A stretch of DNA of 64,000 nt. Origin: Larix kaempferi. Taxonomy: Eukaryota > Streptophyta > Pinopsida > Pinales > Pinaceae. Both the position numbers and the translations under genes were made by a program. Shown here in pieces: positions 47,216-59,951 of the stretch. The notes under the pieces were generated by a model. That model saw only the letters and a program-made list of their open reading frames with translations. It was not told the origin of the DNA and did not search any database. Positions within the stretch are counted from its first letter, which is position 1. Each line of letters starts with the position of its first letter. The stretch covers positions 21,267,501-21,331,500 of the forward strand of contig BSBM01000047.1 of the NCBI GenBank assembly GCA_027924585.1. The letters are read 5' to 3'.

Positions 47216-49191
47216 AGACATAGGAAGAGGGTTACATTTTTGTTCTGAGAGTCCTCGTAGAAAATGCATAGGCGGAGGGAACAAGGGTTTAATTTTGTTT
47301 TTAAATCAGTTGTCGGCTCGGCTATCCTTTGTGTGGGCGCTTGGACAATTGTGGTGATTATGGACCTTATTTAAACTTGTCTGTTGGTCTCGCTCTCAGT
47401 GCTGAGCTCTAAGGCTGGGCCTGTATCTTTGTTGTGGGCATGCTTGCTTTATTACGATAAGAGCAAGCTTATGAATAATAAAAAAAATAGAAAAAAAATA
47501 TCAACACAGCGTGATAAAAGAAGCTCCTATTTCACGGCGGTTTTGGATATTAACTGTTATCCCGTTTTCCCTGAGTAAGGTGGAAGTTCATCCCACGCTC
47601 TCGCATCCCTGGTGAGGATATTTCAGAAAGTAGTTTGATGGAAGGTATTCAAAGTCGAAGGCATAGGAAGATGAGAAGTCTGATCTTTGCACGAAGGAAG
47701 GATCTGGAGTCTGCCAAAGAAACGAGGTTACTTCTGAATAATGGGTTTTTTTTTTTATATAGCTGCGTTTTTATATAGCTCTCAGCCAGTTTGGTTGCAT
47801 CCGAATAAATTCTAGTTTATAAGTCTCTCGGCCTAGCTTGGTTATATTGACGATGATTTTTTATGCGCATCCCTGCCAGTATCAATAGCTGAGAGATGCG
47901 ATCCCCAACCATATGTGTTGACAAAGGGAACTCTACGTTCTAACTTACCTCTTGCTTGGCTTAGGAGTTGAGTGAGTTTAACCATACACTATGAATGACT
48001 GGGCAAATTTCAGTTTATAATACTTAGATAGGGTCCTCATATAGGCTGCGTTTCCAGCATAAAAGTTAGATATGTGTGTACGCTACCCTGCAATATTCAG
48101 GGGCGAATTTCAGTTTGCCTAATTGAATCGGTCGAACTATGCTCAGGATCTCTAATTGTGTAAAAGTCGTATTCTGCTAGGGTTACATTTCTCTGCAGTT
48201 AATTAGCTCGAAAGCTGGATTCCCTGTGTAGTTCAACAATATGTATGGGCATTAGATTTTGATGGGTCTCTATTGAGATCGTTGTACATTTATATACCTC
48301 TAAATTCATGGACAGAACGCTGGATGGGAGATGTGGAAGTATGGATCCACGCTTGGCATATTGTTTGAATGTTTTCATGGATTAAAATTGGTGTGAAATA
48401 TATTTGTAATATCACTGGAGTTATGCTACAGCTAACAACTCTTGTATGCAAAGCAAAACTTTTGCACATAGTACCAAATCCCTTGCAGAGATTCAAATAT
48501 TAATAGAGAGATAAAAGCATGTATTTTCCATTTTCCTATTGGGTTTAAGTCTAACAAATTGCTAAAACTGCAATTTTCGTATTGGATTAAGTCGAACAAA
48601 TAGGTAAAAAAAATCTATATGAGGAGTGATCAAAAGACCAATAATCCCTGCCACTCAGAACTCTTGCCTTCCCTAGATGTAAAATCTGCATTTGAAATCT
48701 GTAATCCTAAGGTTATGTAACTTCCGTTGTATTTGTTTTTATGGACTTTTTAAAATTTCTTTGTTTGTGATAAGTTTAGATCAGTTTGTAGTTTTAAAAC
48801 TCACACTATCTTTGTTTTTCTAAATTTATTTATTTTATTTATTTATTATATATATATATATATTTTTTTGTTGCAAAACTAGATACCTATAATTTCCAGG
48901 ATATATATATATATATTTGGGTGTAAATAGGCCCTAAGGCCCGAGTTTTCTTATGCCAAATATGCAACGTCTTCTTGTTTTCTTACAAAATTTACAGAAT
49001 TTTTACTCTACTGCTAGATATATATATATATATAACTAACTATTTCTGATTTTTGTGTTTGTGCAGATAACTACGGTTACATTCGGATTTTTGCATAGAG
49101 TTCTACATAGATTTAAAGATTTTTTTTTTTTTGCTTAAGGATGCTTAGTTTCTATTTCCTGTAGGCCATTAGGTTCGAGAGTTCGAACCTT
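47216..49191. other. Tekay leader, LTR-proximal part
   Basis: About 2 kb with no recognised coding. A stop precedes the mTERF frame around 47230. Some moderately GC sequence at 47330-47720 could be further captured DNA, but I recognise nothing in it. TA microsatellites lie near 48848-48864, 48901-48916 and 49018-49034. The stretch ends at the primer-binding site. Confidence 0.45.
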
Positions 49192-49203
49192 GCTCTGATA
49201 CCA
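49192..49203 (-). other. primer-binding site (tRNA-iMet type)
   Basis: GCTCTGATACCA on the plus strand is TGGTATCAGAGC on the element strand, complementary to the 3' end of initiator tRNA-Met. It lies two bases inside the 5' LTR. Confidence 0.9.
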
Positions 49204-49205
49204 TC

Positions 49206-51919
49206 TGTAGTGCTCTGGTTTTTACAGCAGAGCACTGAGTAAAATTTCAGAGTTAATATTCTACGTATTAAACTTTGTCAGGTGTATGGGAGTAAATTTC
49301 TAACAATTACTATGCGTCTAAATGATATTTAGTGTACTGTCGTGTTTTTATCAACCTTACATTCGTAATTGAAAATAAACAAACAAATCAATATTTTCTT
49401 TTCAACAATCAGGTTCCAGCATAAGAATATGTTTCACAACTTAGTAAATTAGTAAATAGCAAGTTATGCATGTTTACAGTAAGTTTTAGCATAATAATCA
49501 AATAACGTAAATAACAAGGAAATTACCTAATGCTGATGCTAACCGTAGGTTGTATAACCTCTTAGACAGCCAAAATGAAGTGTCCACCCTACCGACCAGC
49601 TATTATCTTGCTGGCCCTTGGAAATCAAAGGATTTCCAAGCCCCCGAGCCCACAATCTGATAATCCCGAGAGCAGTCCTCTCTTCGGTTCTCCAAACTTT
49701 CTGTTCTCCAAACTTTCTTTTCTTCCCCAAAAACCTCCCCCCTTTTACTCCAAGCTCTCCCCCTCTATATACTTTCCCTTCCTCGAGAATATCTTGGGCT
49801 TACTCCACCGCCCCAAAATCCCCCTCTCGAGCCCCTCAACATTTACTCCTATCACCAGTTCATTCATACACGGTTCTTTATAAAAATGTATAATTAATTA
49901 CTCTCATGGAAAATTTATTTGGTTTTGGATTGACGGTCGTAAGTATTTATTACGGTGGGAATTATCACCCAAAGGTTATCCATTCGGGACAAGGTTTATT
50001 AATTACAAGTCTTTTCACCAAACCTTGTATTTATTGTTATTGAGGTAATTAATAAAATATTATATAAATATTTGACCCCTTTCAACTTGGACATGGCGTG
50101 TCTTAAGGGTCTACCTTATCCGTCGAGATCACTTATCTTGAGATTTTAAATTCTACGATTCATATTGAATAATTAAATAGTAATAACCCATTTCCCATCA
50201 CATCACGTTCATTCCAAAAATAGTTATCCTATTATGTCTAACTTAGAAATGTAAAATAATCACATTCTAATCATTCATTAATCAATATTTAAATTTCACC
50301 TATTTTGCAATTGTTACGACATGGGTAGTAATATTATTAAAATAAATTTTAGGTAATAATATTAATTAAATCCCCATAAGGTAATAATAATGGTGAATTT
50401 AATAAAGATGTCTTTTACATCATTTGTTTATCACATGAGTACCCTAACATCTACATAGTATCATCGTTCTTCTAAACAAAGCACCCTTAAGTGCTTAAAC
50501 AACCTTACTAATTAACTAAACAGTACCATTACCTTATTTACAACAATTCTTAGACGACAATGTTAACTGATGACACTTGTCTCAATTGTATATCACAATG
50601 TTTACCAACGGGTAATGCGTATCTTAATTGACTTGTTTTACACATCTTAGATAACTTTATATCCATTATCTGAATTCGGTCAATGCATGATTAACCTAAT
50701 TACTTATGACAACTTATACATTTATTCAATAAGTTAAGTGTTTGTATATCGATACTAGTGTACATGTGCAAGGTGTGCATGCGTGGCCAGTGCATGCACA
50801 GATCATAAATGTATTATAGACAAACCCCATCCCGCCTATGCACACCTGCTAACTAATAGTAGTATTTACCCCCATGTAGAAGAACAAACATAATATATAT
50901 AGTACAATTACTTCAACATTCACAGTTCTTTAACAGTTAGTTCTTTACGATTTCACATCATTATCTTTATCTTTACATTAGTTTAATCAATCATGTACAA
51001 GGAAGGGTACCTACTACCACTAACTCGGAATCAAGGAATACTAAACCCTCAACAGTACTAACTAACACATCCTCCCATCATAACCTACGTCCAGCATCCT
51101 CCCTATCCTTCCTCTGCTAGTACAAAAGTGGATGTCGGACTCACCGATCTGACCACATAGAACTTGAGAGCGATAGCGTCGGCTGAACAACGGACCTATC
51201 CTCCCCTAGCAGGCATCCGACCATCGTCATCACAACAACATGGGGAGCGTGTCTCAACACGGCCCTCCCACGACCTCGGGTCTCATGGAAACATAGGGTG
51301 GGAAACACAACCATCCCTCTCAACATACTGGGCCTACGCCCTTATCAACTCATACTTTGCTGCTATCGGGATTATCAGTTTGTGTTATCGTATCCTCATT
51401 TTGGCTGCTAAGGTTTGCTGTATGAACATGTTTTTCCTTTCCAATATATATCAGATCAAGTAACTGGCTATCCCATAGCCCTTGTGTCCTGTAGGTTAGT
51501 ATTTTGCAAAATACAATTTATAGAAAGCATTTTCCATTGATCGCCAATTGATCCATGTTATCATTTTATTTCATGTAACCTTTTTAGCTCATCATAGATG
51601 CGTATGACATATAACATTTCAATAATTCATATAAGAAGATGGTATCCACGTACCGAATCATATATTTCACATTTCATTAATGAAAACATATAACCATATA
51701 CTGCAATCGTAAAATAAGGAAATCATATGATAATCATGACATCATAACCGCATAACATAGTAACATCATAATCATGGTGAAATCATAAAACAGAGTAACA
51801 TCATATAATGAGGTCCAATATAGTTTACTCAGTCAAGCTGAGTTCAACATAATATATAAGAAATAAAGTATGGTGTATCTAACTAATAAATATGCCGAAT
51901 CAAAAATATGGGCATTACA
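49206..51919 (-). repeat. 5' LTR of Tekay-like element
   Basis: 2714 bp with the same ends as 38399-41111, followed by target copy ATGAG. Confidence 0.95.
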
Positions 51920-51924
51920 ATGAG

Positions 51925-53041
51925 TGATCTGAACCAGTGCATATCCCAAAGTGGTATGGTTTGTGTATGGCTCAATGCAAGTAAATATGTCGTCGTAGGC
52001 CATGTGTTTGGAAGCTCCAAAGTCTATGATGCATGAGGATGAATGGATGTAGAAATCTCTACAAGCCCATGGAATATGTCATTCTTTCGTGTGGCAACTT
52101 CCTTGCTGCGCTTCTCCTCTTTTAATTCTTCATTAAACCTCTTGTATTTTCAATCCTCTTCTCTATGTGGGTCCTTCCTATAGTATGCACATAATGGTAG
52201 CTTTTTCTTGGTCCTTCCATCATAAAAGTTTGAATCTTCATGTGAAACCCTTTGATTTAGTTCCTTGTTTCCTTTAAATGCCGGTCTTTTCTTGTTCATA
52301 TTGTAGTTCCTCTGATTAGCTGCAAGTTCATGCACATTAGATGACCTTGGAAGGCTCATTTGGTTGAGATTATTGTGCGCTTGAGGAAGGGAGGTTGCAT
52401 ATTTTTCAATATAGGCTTGGTCCAAGAGGAACCAAATGCCAATCATGTAGAATGGAAGGAGGAGACATACATACCATAGTCTGGTCCCAATTTGGATAGA
52501 ATTGAGAGCACCATTTGAGTGTTGTCCTTCTTTGTCTTACACATCTTGAGCTAAAATAGTATGTACATGAACTTGTTGAAGAAATCTTGTATGGATTGAA
52601 AATTCCCAAGGCTTAGATTGAGTAGCTCTACCTTCAATTAGTGGCCCCTCATCTCATCTTGTGCCCCAAAGAGTGTAGACAACTTGGTCATATACCATTT
52701 GCAGACTTTTTTATTCGATGTGATAGAGGAGATCCAAAGATACTGAGTAGCATTGAAGTCCAAAGGCTTCTTCATCCATTTTGTTCAAATACTTAGACTT
52801 CTCTACAATTGAATTTGTCTCTACTTTGGTTCTCATTGTGATCCTGTAGAGTCCCTTCATTTGCAAGAACATCTCTACTCTTGATTTACACTCGAAAAAA
52901 TTGAAGGGAGTAAGGATTTGTAGGAGAGATAGATCCACTCCAATGGATGTGCTTCTAATGGCTACTTCAACTTAGAGTGTGTTCTCTTTACCTGCAAATC
53001 TATACACTAAACCTTTTAGAACTCCTAAAGCTATAATACTA
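51925..53041 (-). pseudogene. copia remnant, 5' part (split by Tekay)
   Basis: Continues 37767-38398 and matches 7730-8850: protease remnant near 52010, gag C-terminus 52446-52150, gag N-terminus 52938-52711 (MDLSLLQILTPFNFFECKSR), PBS-like complement at 53030-53041. It carries extra stops relative to copy A. Confidence 0.75.
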
Positions 53042-54400
53042 TATAATATCTTGGAGCATAAAATCTAAATTCTCAAAAAAAAAAAGCAATACATTTATGA
53101 GCAATTAATAATGTGACAAATCATGTCATTAATTATAAAACAAGAAAATATGAACAATCGATATTTTAATAACACATTAAACTATTATATTCTATCAAGT
53201 ATTCAAGCACGAATCAATTTATATCATGACGGAAATTTAACTTGGTTAGGTAAACAATTCAAATTGACCTCTAATGCATAAAACCTAGCATCAAAATCCG
53301 TGCCATAGAGTTGTTGAACACAACAAATGAGAGATAGGATGGATATTTTATTACAATAAATGAGAGTTTATATCTTATTTTTTTTATTACCATATTAAGA
53401 TGATACGCAATGTTTTCACAATATTTCTGAAACATTATATTAATAATTATATAAAAATTATTTATTGTATTAATTTAATGTAATTTCTCATCATCTAACA
53501 ATAAAAAGAAAAATATAAATAAGGGACAAGTTCATACGATGGTAAATTAATTTGTTGAATTTATAAAAAATGTAAATATGGATAAAAAATGTTCTAAAAC
53601 ATCATCAAAATAAGTATATCACAAATTAGAATATTAAAACTACACATACTTAATCTTATAAAATCTCATCTCGTGTAAACATTAAAATCAAATTTATTTT
53701 TCCAACTTTATAAAATTTTCACTCCAATATTCTATTCTTATGTATATTATATCATGTCATGTAGACATTAAAAAATATTAAAATCAAATTTATTTTTCTA
53801 ACTTTATAAAATGTTCACTCCAATATGCTCAATTATGCTCACATGTATAATGGAACAAAAGATAAAAAAACAAATAAATATTTCAGAGTGCACATACACT
53901 TGAATTGTGCACCTGGTATTCAATTCTTTTATATATATTATATTTATGTGTTTGTCTCATGTTCAATGACAATGGTGTATGTTTTCTACGTCATCAATTG
54001 TGATTGAAACGGGGAGTAACGTGCAAGAGCAATTGGAATCCTTTATTTAGACTTTTCGTTGATCAAAAGATATTTGTGTTTTTTAGGCAATCAACTTTGA
54101 TTGAATTTCGAACAAAAATGCAATAGGAATTTGATTATATACATACATAGTATTTGATTATTTTATTGATAAGTGTTTATATTTTAGAATTTGGGGGTGG
54201 ATTGGAGTTTATGCTTTTCTTAGATTACACCAGGATGAGGTTTTCAAATTCGAAATAAACAAATATAAAAAATAAGTGGTAGCAATGCATGGATAATTGT
54301 TCGTTGGTAGTTAATTGATGCATAAATAACTCATAACTTATGCCTGGATAATGAGTAGTTCATGCAATTACATATAAAGAACAAGTAACTTGTTAGTGGC

Positions 54401-54520
54401 ACTTAACTTGTAACCTATCGATGTTCACCAACCACAAGTTAAGTGATTGTGCTAGTGTGTACTTAACTTGTAACCTATAGATGTTTACCAACCACAAGTT
54501 AAGTGACTGTGCTAGTGTAT
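54401..54520 (+). repeat. 60-bp tandem duplication
   Basis: Units 54401-54460 and 54461-54520, each starting ACTTAACTTGTAACCTAT and ending in GTGCTAGTGT. Copy A has a single unit at about 10291-10349, so this arose in copy B or was lost from A. Confidence 0.9.
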
Positions 54521-54772
54521 GTGTGTGTATATATTTTTGTCTCGTGTTCTTAGAAAAAGTAAAATCAATTTTGATTAAAACTCTAAATAAACATGCAAAA
54601 GCAATTAAAATTTCTTTTATTTAAAATTATGATTAATCAAAACATTAATTATTATATGTATATATATATATATATATAAACCTCGAGTGTGAAGTTTAAC
54701 TATGACTAAGTAATCAAGAGAAATTGGAATTCATTTTTATTTAAACTTTTGTTTGAACAACTCTTTATCTTC

Positions 54773-55087
54773 CGTTTGAACAAAATAATTGCAATTGCTC
54801 TTACATCTTAATCCGAGCTTCAATCAAAGTTGATTGCATAAAAACACAAATACTCTATCCAAGACAACCATTGAATTCATTTGCTCTTACATATATTGAA
54901 TCCAACCCAAAATTGATTGCCCATAATTATTTATGTTTTTATGCAATTGATTTTGGATTGGATTCAATATATGTAAGAGCAAAATGGATTCGATTGTTGT
55001 CTTGGACAAACTATTTTCTATGAAATCAATTTTGATCAAAGCTTGCATTAACATCTAAGAGTAATTGCAATCCTTTTGTTTAAATTT
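54773..55087. repeat. long imperfect inverted repeat (hairpin), copy B
   Basis: Same structure as 10598-10916, centre near 54929. Several arm positions differ from copy A while pairing remains extensive, for example TTGAATCCAACCCAAAATTGATTGC here, which pairs better than its copy A counterpart. Confidence 0.75.
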
Positions 55088-55368
55088 TTGGTTATCAAAA
55101 AATTAGGAATAATTATATATATATATATATATGAAAATTTTATGTATTAGAATGTAATCATTATAAGCTAATTATTTTTGAAAAATCGTGAGCTTAAAGA
55201 TTAGTTTTGAAATTGGTCATTTATGATTATGATCATGGGATATGTGTATGTTGGTCAATTTAATTGCTTAATTTGGTAACATAAAATATCGATTCGAGGT
55301 ATTCGTAAATTTATGAAATGCTGACAAAATATATGCAGGACCAGGTGGGAATCTAAGCTAAGAGTATT

Positions 55369-55742
55369 TGTTAGGAACCCGTGTCAACCTTTCTCTTTAC
55401 TTTGTTAGTATATTGTTGTTGGACGCATATGCTTTGTAAGTCGTCCCGTAGTATTTGTTGATCCATAGTTTGTATTAGCCCATGGTATTGACCAATAGTA
55501 TTGGACGCATATGCTTTGTAAGTCGTCTCGTAGTATTATATGTCCCATAGTATTGACCTAGAGTATTGGGCATAGACTTAGTATATAAGTGTCTGTTGAG
55601 GCCAATGAAGGTACCGTGAAGTTATTTGTATTGAGCTTGCTCAAAGGAGGTTGCCCCCTCGAAGTGGCCTGCGATCAATAAAAATATTCTTTGATCTCAT
55701 ATATTGTGCATTTTATCAATTAATTGTTGCAGGTTCTTCACA
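55369..55742 (+). repeat. 5' LTR of Reina-like element
   Basis: 374 bp. Contains a partial internal duplication around GACGCATATGCTTTGTAAGT (about 55420 and 55502). It differs from the 3' LTR at roughly four bases per hundred by eye, so this element is older than the Tekay-like one. Confidence 0.95.
55582..55589 (+). promoter_or_regulatory. TATA box in LTR
   Basis: TATATAAG, followed about 90 bases downstream by a poly(A) signal AATAAA at 55677-55682. This is the expected U3-R order of a functional LTR. Confidence 0.7.
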
Positions 55743-55744
55743 TC

Positions 55745-55756
55745 TGGTATCAGAGC
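55745..55756 (+). other. primer-binding site (tRNA-iMet type)
   Basis: TGGTATCAGAGC, two bases after the 5' LTR, perfectly matching the usual initiator tRNA-Met complement. Confidence 0.9.
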
Positions 55757-56186
55757 ACTTTCTTGGGCTCGTTGGGTGAAATTTTTGCTAAAAAGATTTG
55801 TCGCATCTGTTGTAGCTTCGGATCTGGGAATAATCCCTATCCTCTTAACTGTGAGAAGTACTTGGGCATAATCCCTAAAACTCATTGCGAGGAATACCAC
55901 AGGAACCCCAAAGTAGCTGGCCCATTGAGAGGACCTGCCAGTGAAAAGGGCAACGACTCCTACCTGATTGACTAGTTCCCACCTGTGAGGTAAACCAAGA
56001 GTTGTCGTTTGTGGCAAAGTGGTTATCAGTTTTACCTGAGCCATGGAGTGAGGGGTACTCCCCCAATACGCAAGCCGTTAGACAACATTGGTGGCCAAGT
56101 GAATCCCCTGAACCATTAGGAAACCGAGCATATGGGGTCCATATCTATTTTCAGCTGATAAATCACAGATTTCCTATGTCCAGAAC

Positions 56187-56335
56187 TGTTGCCAATCACT
56201 TCCGCGTCGTTTCAGATCTATCTGTTGCCGATCCCTTCCGCGCCGTTTCAGATCCATCTGTTGCCGATCCCTTCCGCGTTGTTGCAGATCCATTTTTTTC
56301 GATCCCTTCCGCGTCGTTGCAGATCCATTTTTGGA
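56187..56335 (+). repeat. ~36-bp tandem repeats in Reina leader
   Basis: Four units of GCCGATCCCTTCCGCGTCGT type, each followed by TGCAGATCCATTT or TTCAGATCCATCTG. Short frames on both strands over this stretch are repeat artefacts. Confidence 0.85.
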
Positions 56336-56450
56336 GAAAAAAAGTATAAAATTATGTTTTTTGCCATATCTCCCTTGTTTTAACTCTGTTTCCCTTGAAA
56401 ATTCTCTGACACCCTTGCAATCCCATTTTGCATATTTCATTCTTGAGGAA

Positions 56451-57051
56451 CATATTGTTAAATTTTGAGCATTAATTCATTATAGTCTAGGATCTTTGCT
56501 GAGAGAATAACATATACAGTATATCAATGCATGACAATCACAATATGACAAGCATCACAAGAATCAAAAGCATAAGAGACAAGAGACACAGAGTTTCCGT
56601 GGGGAAAACCCTAAGGTGAAAACCCCACAACTTCCTCAAAGATAGAGAGAGCAATGGCTCAACCAAAATACAACCAAATAACACTGAGATAGTCTCCTAG
56701 CAGATGATCCTCCTCCTCCTCACTAGTACGCCACTTTTGAGAGTGAGAGTGAGTTACTTTTTCGAGTGTGTAAAATAGAGATCTCCTATCTCTATTTATA
56801 CTCACCTTTGTTCCCAGTGACCTCGACTTGTCTAGTTAGATACATCCACATTATATTATATATAATTCTGGGCCGACCCCACATGGTGGTCTAATAATCC
56901 ATCGGCAAGTACACACACTTGCAACACTTGTCAATCCACATGACGACACTTCCTTATAGAGGAATAACACATCTCTTATAAGGGTACAATAAATATATAT
57001 AAAATACACAAATGAAATACATTTCGAAGTTACATATACATCAACACATAT
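56451..57051. mobile_element. nested solo LTR
   Basis: The body at 56456-57046 (591 bp) starts TGTTAAATTTTGAG and ends CATCAACA, with exact 5-bp copies CATAT at 56451-56455 and 57047-57051. No partner LTR or internal sequence is present, so this is the product of LTR-LTR recombination of an element that had inserted into the Reina leader. TTTATA and GTGGGGAAAACCC sequences inside fit a plant LTR. The element family is not recognised. Confidence 0.85.
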
Positions 57052-57373
57052 CCCAAATTCCACTTCCCAAAGCCAGAAATCCCACTTTTTTTTATTTTTA
57101 GGGTTTGTCATAACTTCTTCAATTTTCATCCACTCGCCTTCAAATTTTACCATAGTGTTCATTTCCTATTTCTGCTTCTTTGTCCCTCTCTGCCAAATTT
57201 TCTCATTCTTTCACCCCGCTTCTGAAATCCCCATTTTTTGCTTCCCTATCCATCAGAAGTGTCCAAAACCTAGTCAAACCCAAATTACCCATTCGACTTT
57301 TTCCCAAATCCAATTTTTCCTTTACTGAAACAGTTTCTTTTTTTGTTTTTCTACCCACTCAAAAAAAAAACTC

Positions 57374-58993
57374 TTGGTTATGGTTGTCACCCGCGCAGGA
57401 GCAAAAACCATGGAGGAAGCACTTGCATCCATCCAAATCAAAGTCCAGGATCTGGATGACAAATTTCTCGGCCTCCATCTTGAGCATTCAGCCATGAACA
57501 ACAAACAACAGTCCGAGTCTTCATCAGAAAATGGGTTCTCTTTTTCCAGCAATTTCCGTAGCCCGAAGCTTGAATTTCCTCGCTTCAATGGTACTGACCC
57601 GACTGGATGGATCTATCGGGAAGAACAATATTTCAATCTGCATAATACTTTTGATGTCAATAAAGTTCCACTTGCATCATTTCATTTGGAACAAGAAGCT
57701 CTTCAATAGTACTGTTGGTACATCAAGGCTCATGACGAGCCAAAATGGACAGATTTTTTCCAACTCATTTTGCAACTATTTGGTCCTGGTGCTTTTGATG
57801 ACTTCATAGGAGCACTCACTAAACTATTCCAATTTGGCACTGTGAGAGAGTATCAGACAGAATTTGAGAAACTATCCAATCACACATAAGGATTGTCTGA
57901 TGAATTCTACAGGAGTTGTTTTATCAGTGGTCTTAAGGATGAAATCCACTCAGAGGTCAAAATGTTCTGTCCCAACACAATGATGGAAGCCCTTGGGTTG
58001 GTTAAGTTGGCAGAAGACAAGATTGCATCCCAACAACACTCCAAACCCACTTTTGTTCCCTTAATAGCTATGGGTTCTCCACGACCTCCCATCCCGCCAG
58101 CTCCTCGACCAACTCCTATCAAGCATTTGTATGAAACATATATGTGGGCACGCAGAGAAAAATGGATTTGTTATAATTGCAATGAGAAATTCACTCGGGG
58201 ACATAGATGTGTTGAGCAAAAGCTCTATCTCTTGGATGTGGATTCTCTGCCTGCCTCTGAAATTGGTGAAGAATCTCCAGATACAATAGATGATCAGGTC
58301 AACATTCAGGATTCGCCTATTGACCCTTCGTCTCAGGACTTCCAACCAGAGATATCTCTCCATGCTTTAGCTGGAATCACCACCCCCCAAACAATGCGGG
58401 TTAGGGGTTACTTCAAGAAGATCCCTCTTACAATACTCATTGATTTTGGTAGCACTCATAATTTCATTGACCATCGGATCTCCAAACAGGCTGATTGTTT
58501 TGTCCATCCTTGCTCCAACTTTGAAGTCATGATTTCCAATGGGGGCACCTTACCTTGCAGGGGGAAGTGTCACAATGTGCGTATCTCTCTGGAAGATTAT
58601 AAACTACGCTCTGACATGTTTGCCTTGTCCTTAGGTGGATGTGATGTGGTTTTGGGTGTTCAATGGTTACACACTCTTAGCACTCTTGGCCCCATCTTAT
58701 GGATTTTGCTGAACTTTGGATGCATTTTTCAGTCAATGGGAAACAACACAAATTTACGAGCCTACAACCAAGGTCTCTCCACATCATCAGTTCACATCGC
58801 ATGGAAAAGATCCTTAAGAAGAATTCACATGGTGTCATCACTCAACTCCATTCCATTCAAATGCACCCATCAACAGTCTCCACTACTTCCTTGGATAGAT
58901 ATGCAGGTGTCTTTGCTGAACCAGTGGGCTTGCCGCCTTCAAGAGACCTTTCTGGTAAGAATTTCGCCGCATCTAAATCTCAGAAGGAAATAA
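57374..58993 (+). pseudogene. Reina-like gag and protease
   Basis: One frame through 57374-58993 with stops TAG at 57707-57709 and TAA near 57887. Gag: LEFPRFNGTDPTGWIYREEQ and FHLEQEALQ. The second block (57893 on) ends gag with the zinc knuckle C93-C96-H104-C106 (CYNCNEKFTRGHRC). The protease at about 175-270 reads ILIDFGSTHNFIDH, where the catalytic DSG is DFG, so it is likely inactive. LGGCDVVLGVQWL is the conserved end of the protease fold. A frameshift near 58690 leads to the next frame. Confidence 0.85.
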
Positions 58994-59889
58994 TGGTTAT
59001 TTTGCATGCAGTACAGAAGTGGCAACCATACCTATTAGGGAATTATTTATGCATCAAGGCTGATCTCCAGATTTTGGAAAATTTTCGGTAACAACGGGTC
59101 TCCTCCTCAGCACACCTGAAATGGGTTATCCAACTCATGGGTTATGCCTATGCGATCACTTACAAGAAGGGTAAGGACAATCTGGTGGCAGATGCTCCTT
59201 CTCGCACATTTGATGACCCATTTTCTCTTACAAATATTTCTCTGCTTGTTCCAAATTAGTTGCAATTTTTTCAATAGGGCTATGAATTCCATGCTTCTCC
59301 ATCGGCAGGGCACTCTGGGTTCCTCAAAACATATAACTGAGAACAATGTAACTTCTTTTGGCAGGGACTGAAAATGACAATTGAATAGATGGTGGCTGAC
59401 TGTGATACTTTCCAGGTCAACAAGGGTGAAATGACACTCCTTTCGGGACTGCTCAAACCCTTGCCTATCCCTACACAGATTTGGACAACTATGGATTTCC
59501 TTGAAGCGCTCCGGTGGTACAATACCACATCGAAAATGACACCATATGAAGCAGTCTATGGACAGGCACCACTAGTTCTTCTTCCATACACCCTCAACAG
59601 TTCCCCAGTTCAGGAAATTGACTCGGTTCTTCGAAACTGCAATCAGATTCTTCTCATTATGCTGGACAATCTTCAAATGGAAAGAATTCGATTGAAACAA
59701 CAAGCCGATCAACACCGTTCGGAGCACACTTTTCATGCAGTTGATATGGTTATTCTTCGTCTACATCCTTCCACACAATCCTCCCTGAATCTCAGAACGC
59801 GTCAGCTTCTCTCTCAATCTATCATAGAGGTATTCATTCAGTGGCACGGAATGCAACTCGAGGATGCTCCAGGGGAACCACTCCTTTAG
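58699..59889 (+). pseudogene. Reina-like pol remnant lacking RT and integrase cores
   Basis: Starts with the pre-RT block YAGVFAEPVGLPPSRDLSGK, then jumps directly to the RNase H part SQKEIMVILHAVQKWQPYLL and KKGKDNLVADAPSRTF, so the entire RT catalytic region is deleted. Then comes the integrase zinc-region end (CDTFQVNKGEMTL, PIPTQIWTTMDFLEAL), a second jump, and the integrase tail YNTTSKMTPYEAVYGQAPLV. Several stops interrupt (for example TAA at 59089-59091). Not functional. Confidence 0.85.
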
Positions 59890-59951
59890 ATTTCGCATCA
59901 ATTTCTACATCTAAAGCTTTGAGGACAAAGATTTTTCTAAGGGAGAGGGGA

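Larger units (their letters stand above)
38394..51924 (-). mobile_element. Ty3/gypsy chromovirus, Tekay/Del-like
   Basis: A 13.5 kb minus-strand element with LTRs 38399-41111 and 49206-51919, flanked by target copies ATGAG (38394-38398, 51920-51924). The PBS TGGTATCAGAGC complement is at 49192-49203, two bases inside the 5' LTR. Gag-pol lies at 45670-41151 with a C-terminal chromodomain. Long LTRs, size and chromodomain fit the Tekay/Del clade. Coding is broken by two in-frame stops and a frameshift. A 3.5 kb leader separates the 5' LTR from gag and contains an mTERF gene fragment. The empty site survives in copy A near 7730. Confidence 0.95.
53042..55368. repeat. LTR-like region with palindromic modules, copy B
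   Basis: Counterpart of 8851-11210. No gene. Contains CAATCAATTTTGATT-type modules near 53990, 54088, 54563 and 55024, a 60-bp tandem duplication (54401-54520) and the hairpin at 54773-55087. It ends where the Reina-like element begins. Confidence 0.6.

Noticed and set aside
55743-56044. 115-codon minus-strand frame over the Reina leader
   Set aside because: Antisense to the PBS and leader; no recognised domain, and the element reads on the plus strand.
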